Shown here: one piece after another, positions 36,031-38,916 of the stretch
Numbering within the stretch: position 1 is the first letter of the stretch
How the letters are laid out: each line of letters starts with the position of its first letter
Origin: JBMNOI01 sp050942995
GTDB lineage: Bacteria; Chloroflexota; Anaerolineae; UBA1429
Length of the DNA: 38,916 bases
NCBI GenBank assembly: GCA_050942995.1
Contig: JBMNOI010000019.1
Location: 1-38,916 of the forward strand
Reading direction: 5' to 3'
Program-made: the position numbers and the translations under genes
Notes under the pieces: model-generated
What the model saw: only the letters and a program-made list of their open reading frames with translations
Database searches by the model: none
Told to the model about the DNA's origin: nothing

Positions 36031-37007
36031 AGGGTCACCTCCTCGTACAGTCGGGCGATGATCTCCTCGATGGGCAGGTTATCCACCGTCAAGTCGCGAA
36101 TGGCGCAGCGCGAGGTGATGCGCCCGATGAGGGCCGCCGCCGTAATGCGCTCGGGATCGAAACGCAGATAGACGCGCTGTCCCTCGCGTCGCTCCAGCTC
36201 GGCATCCTCATCGTCCACCCATTCGTCTTGCGCCAGCTCGACGATGAGCCGCCGCTGGCGGGTCACCCGTGCGCGCAGATCGGCCAGGCTGCCGTCCAGC
36301 AAAATCCGGCCATGGTTGATGAGCAACACCCGTGAACAGAGCGCTTCGATATCGTCCATATCGTGGGTGGTGAGCATGACGGTGACGCCCTGCTCGCGGT
36401 TGAGCCGCTTCACAAACTGGCGCACGGCCAGCTTGGATACGGCGTCCAGACCGATAGTGGGCTCGTCCAGATAGAGCAATGTGGGGCGATGCAGCAGGGT
36501 GGCGGCCAGGTCACAACGCATACGCTGACCCAGGCTGAGCTGGCGCACCGGCGTATCGAGCAACGATTCCAGGCCCAGCAGGCCGATCATCTCGTCGCGG
36601 GTACGCCGGTAATCGGAGTGAGGGACGCGATAGATCTCGCGCAGCAGATCGAACGACTCGATCACCGGCAGATCCCACCAGAGCTGGGTGCGCTGCCCGA
36701 ACACCACGCCGATCTGCTTCACATGCGCCATACGGTCGCGCCAGGGCACGCGCCCCATGACCTCACAACGACCGCCGTCGGGCACCAGAATGCCGGCCAG
36801 CACCTTGACGGTGGTGGATTTGCCCGCGCCGTTCGGGCCGATATAGCCGACCAATTCGCCCGGCTCCAGCGAGAACGAGATCCCGTCCAGGGCACGCACC
36901 TCACGATACTGACGATGGACGATCCCCTTGAGCGCCCCCCAGATGCCGGGACGACGCTGCGCAATGCGAAAGGTCTTGACCAAATTCTCGACCACGATAT
37001 GAGGCAT
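36027..37007 (-). CDS. ABC-2 exporter ATP-binding protein
   Basis: A 326-residue ATPase starting at ATG 37007 behind GGAGGAG; the upstream extension lacks conservation. Motifs: Walker A GPNGAGKST (about residue 56), Q-loop region GVVFGQRTQLWWDLP, ABC signature LSLGQRMRCDL (about 150), Walker B LLYLDEPTIGLD (about 170) and the switch His in TTHDMDD (about 205). A C-terminal domain of about 90 residues follows, as in exporters of the DrrA/NatA-like group paired with COG3694/COG4587 permeases. First gene of the three-gene operon. Confidence 0.93.
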   Translation of the reverse strand: MPHIVVENLVKTFRIAQRRPGIWGALKGIVHRQYREVRALDGISFSLEPGELVGYIGPNGAGKSTTVKVLAGILVPDGGRCEVMGRVPWRDRMAHVKQIGVVFGQRTQLWWDLPVIESFDLLREIYRVPHSDYRRTRDEMIGLLGLESLLDTPVRQLSLGQRMRCDLAATLLHRPTLLYLDEPTIGLDAVSKLAVRQFVKRLNREQGVTVMLTTHDMDDIEALCSRVLLINHGRILLDGSLADLRARVTRQRRLIVELAQDEWVDDEDAELERREGQRVYLRFDPERITAAALIGRITSRCAIRDLTVDNLPIEEIIARLYEEVTL

Positions 37008-37228
37008 GGCACTCCTCCGCAAGGCACAACAAATGACGGCACAGAGGCCGTGACCCCCGGCCGTCGAGCGAACGAGAGCGAGGCACGACGCCGCCACGTA
37101 CCCATCACGCGGCGTCAAAGATCGGGATGAATCAACAGCGAATGGTGAGTCATTACGGTAGATCGCGACCGGTGGCCGGCGGATAAAGAGCCGTCTCGCC
37201 CGGCACCGGCCTCAAGAGGCAAACGAAA

Positions 37229-37257
37229 AGTATACCATCGGCATCCATCTTTACCAA
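37229..37257 (-). promoter_or_regulatory. Probable promoter of the ABC-2 operon
   Basis: Minus strand TTGGTA (37257-37252), 17-base spacer, TATACT (37234-37229). Leader of about 215 bases to ATG 37007, unusually long; no known riboswitch is recognised in it. Confidence 0.55.
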
Positions 37258-37273
37258 ATGGGCCGATGAAACC

Positions 37274-37302
37274 TTGACGATGGGCAACCCATCCATTAGA
37301 AT
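37274..37302 (+). promoter_or_regulatory. Promoter of the thymidylate-kinase-like pair
   Basis: TTGACG (37274-37279), 17-base spacer, TAGAAT (37297-37302). Leader of about 140 bases to ATG 37449. It is divergent from the ABC-2 operon promoter. Confidence 0.65.
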
Positions 37303-37448
37303 AAGATTGGCAGTTCGAGTTTGCGGCTTACCGCCCACCCTGACGGGCTCCATCTCGGTGAATGGCCATGAACCTGCTACCGGCAGGGCACCGCAGATCG
37401 GAATGTCGACTCTGCCAGATAGATGGATTGATGATGGGGGGTGACGAC

Positions 37449-38210
37449 ATGGCGACGATGGCAGATGGAACGCCCCTTCCGGGCAAACTGTTTATTGTCG
37501 AAGGCATAGACGGCTCGGGGAAAAGCACGCAGCTCGATCTGCTGCATAAATGGCTGACGGCTGCGGGCTATCTGGTCGCCTTTAGCGAATGGAATTCGGC
37601 TTCTCTGGTGCGCACCACCACCAAGCGAGGCAAAAAGAAGCACCTCCTCACGCCCACCAGCTTCTCGTTGATTCACGCCGTCGATTTTTCCCAGCGACAC
37701 CAGCAGCAGATCATCCCGGCGCTCAAGGCCGGTGCGATCGTGCTGGCAGACCGCTATGTGTACACCGCGTTTGCCCGCGATGCCGCCCGCGGGGTAGACC
37801 GCAAATGGGTGCGCGAGGTCTACTCCTTTGCCGCCGTCCCCACGGTGGCGCTTTATTTCCGCGTGCCGCTGGAGGAATCGCTGCGGCGCATCATGTCGGG
37901 TCGGCCCACGCTCAAATATTACGAGGCCGGCCTCGATCTCGGGCTCAGCGACGACCCTTATGAGAGCTATCGGATCTTTCAGGGACGCATCCTGACAGAG
38001 TATGAGCGCATTGTGGACGAGTTCGGCCTGTCGGTGGTCGATGCCGGCCTGCCCCTGGTGACGCAACAAGAGATCGTCCGCAACATGATCCGTCCCCACC
38101 TGGAAGGCGCCCTTCGCGCCGAGGCCAGCCCCTGGCGCGATGTGTTAGCCACCGAGCAACTCTCAGGGCGCTATCTGGATAGCCTGGCGCAACGGGAGGT
38201 GACGCGATGA
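37449..38210 (+). CDS. Thymidylate-kinase-like P-loop nucleotide kinase
   Basis: A 253-residue kinase. I chose ATG 37449 with GGGGGG seven bases upstream; the longer frame lacks a site. The P-loop is canonical: FIVEGIDGSGKSTQ (residues 15-28). The DRY motif (ADRYVYTAFARD, about residue 100) and the overall order match thymidylate kinases (dTMP + ATP to dTDP + ADP). The protein is longer than typical (about 210) and the loop after the P-loop (TTTKRGKKKHLL) is unusual, so the substrate may differ; a dedicated housekeeping tmk elsewhere cannot be excluded. Its stop overlaps the next kinase by four bases. Confidence 0.8.
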   Translation: MATMADGTPLPGKLFIVEGIDGSGKSTQLDLLHKWLTAAGYLVAFSEWNSASLVRTTTKRGKKKHLLTPTSFSLIHAVDFSQRHQQQIIPALKAGAIVLADRYVYTAFARDAARGVDRKWVREVYSFAAVPTVALYFRVPLEESLRRIMSGRPTLKYYEAGLDLGLSDDPYESYRIFQGRILTEYERIVDEFGLSVVDAGLPLVTQQEIVRNMIRPHLEGALRAEASPWRDVLATEQLSGRYLDSLAQREVTR

Positions 38211-38916
38211 ACGTCAGGTTCTACGGCAGCGGCCTCACCGGATTCACCGATACTTATCTGCCGGGCAAGCTCATTGTGCTGGAGGGGCCGGACGGCGTGG
38301 GCCGTTCGACACAGATCGCCCTCTTGCGCGAATGGCTGGAGACCAGCGGCTATGCGGTGTTCTCCAGCGGCCTCAAGCGTTCCGAGCTCGCCAGTGTGGG
38401 CATTGCCGAAGCTAAACGAGGCCATACCCTGAGCGACCTGACAACAACGCTGTTCTATGCGGTGGACTTTGCCGACCGCCTGGAGCGCGAGATCATCCCC
38501 GCCCTGCGCGCCGGGTTTGTGGTCCTCACCGATCGCTACATCTATTCATTGATCGCCCGCGCCACCGTGCGCGGGGTCGATGAGGATTGGACACGCTCCC
38601 TCATGGGGTTCGCTCTGATTCCCGATGCCATCCTCTACCTGAATTGCGACGTAGAACATCTCATCCCACGCGTGCTGGGCTCCCGGGGGTTCGATTACTG
38701 GGAGTCGGGGATGGACTTTTTGGGCTATCACGACTATTACGACAGCTTTATCGACTACCAGCGGCGCATGCTGAGCGCGTTCGAAAAGCTCGGACAGGAG
38801 TACGGATTCATCCATGTGGATGCCACGCGCAGCATCCACGAGGTCTTTATCTCGTTGCGCGACGAGATTCAGCAGGTCGTGGGGGAACTCAAAACCTCTC
38901 AGGGGGACGGGAGCAC
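38207..38916 (+). CDS. Second thymidylate-kinase-like protein with Arg P-loop (partial)
   Basis: ATG 38207 overlaps the first kinase stop (ATGA) behind GGGAGG, so the two are coupled. The frame is open to the window end (236 codons seen). Overall plan matches the first kinase: P-loop, DRY motif (TDRYIYSLIARA, about residue 110), RGVD segment and C-terminal helices. In the P-loop, EGPDGVGRSTQ (about 26-36) has Arg where the ATP-binding Lys is expected; Lys is nearly invariant in active P-loop kinases. It could be a weak or inactive kinase forming a heterodimer with, or regulating, the first. Divergence is substantial, so the duplication is not recent. Confidence 0.78.
   Translation, partial: MNVRFYGSGLTGFTDTYLPGKLIVLEGPDGVGRSTQIALLREWLETSGYAVFSSGLKRSELASVGIAEAKRGHTLSDLTTTLFYAVDFADRLEREIIPALRAGFVVLTDRYIYSLIARATVRGVDEDWTRSLMGFALIPDAILYLNCDVEHLIPRVLGSRGFDYWESGMDFLGYHDYYDSFIDYQRRMLSAFEKLGQEYGFIHVDATRSIHEVFISLRDEIQQVVGELKTSQGDGS

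Overview
The window reads as a GC-rich bacterial chromosome segment, most likely from Chloroflexota (Anaerolineae/Caldilineae-like). This is an inference from gene content: a twin-arginine peptide-binding lipoprotein of the type common in that phylum, a very long Lhr helicase, VanW, MATE, DUF296 and ABC-2 genes, and a short alanyl-tRNA synthetase. Genes are dense and mostly chromosomal housekeeping. No rRNA, tRNA, CRISPR array or transposase was seen.

Layout. 1-1070: the 5' end of a peptide/solute-binding lipoprotein gene (minus), then an 800-base gene-poor stretch holding two convergent small transcription units, each with a consensus sigma70 promoter (17-base spacer) and an intrinsic terminator. 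1071-9217: PHP phosphoesterase, MATE exporter, PAC2-family protein and the Lhr helicase. 9334-13347: hemerythrin-like protein, a cytochrome c lipoprotein with an 18-bp/6-residue tandem repeat, and heme-copper oxidase subunits III and I without subunit II. 13881-17124 (minus): hypothetical protein, M29 aminopeptidase and a 599-residue AlaRS lacking the C-Ala region. 17454-24548 (plus): lipoprotein, VanW protein, GNAT, YchF, methylmalonate-semialdehyde dehydrogenase, a small helical protein and a second GNAT.

24574-32160 is the accessory part. It holds an unlisted 52-residue lipoprotein gene behind a LexA-like box, an AT-richer patch with a frameshifted HEPN-type gene, a glycosidase-like gene, a nitroreductase and a VOC protein. 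It then holds a phage-like islet: an atypical sigma factor translationally coupled to a 66-residue helical protein, a terminase large subunit, an unknown gene in the opposite direction, and a zinc-finger terminase-small-subunit-like protein whose promoter carries a perfect GAAC-N4-GTTC (SOS-type) box. No capsid, portal, tail or integrase genes are visible.

32257-38916: a stand-alone receiver protein, an SDR/DUF296 operon, a REP-like palindrome, a three-gene ABC-2 exporter operon (ATPase plus two permeases), and two overlapping thymidylate-kinase-like genes. The second kinase has Arg in place of the P-loop Lys and runs off the window.

The strongest candidates for something undescribed are the convergent small RNA locus (625-919), the SOS-box-controlled terminase/sigma islet (27926-32099), the oxidase with the K-channel lysine replaced and no subunit II, and the P-loop-variant kinase pair.
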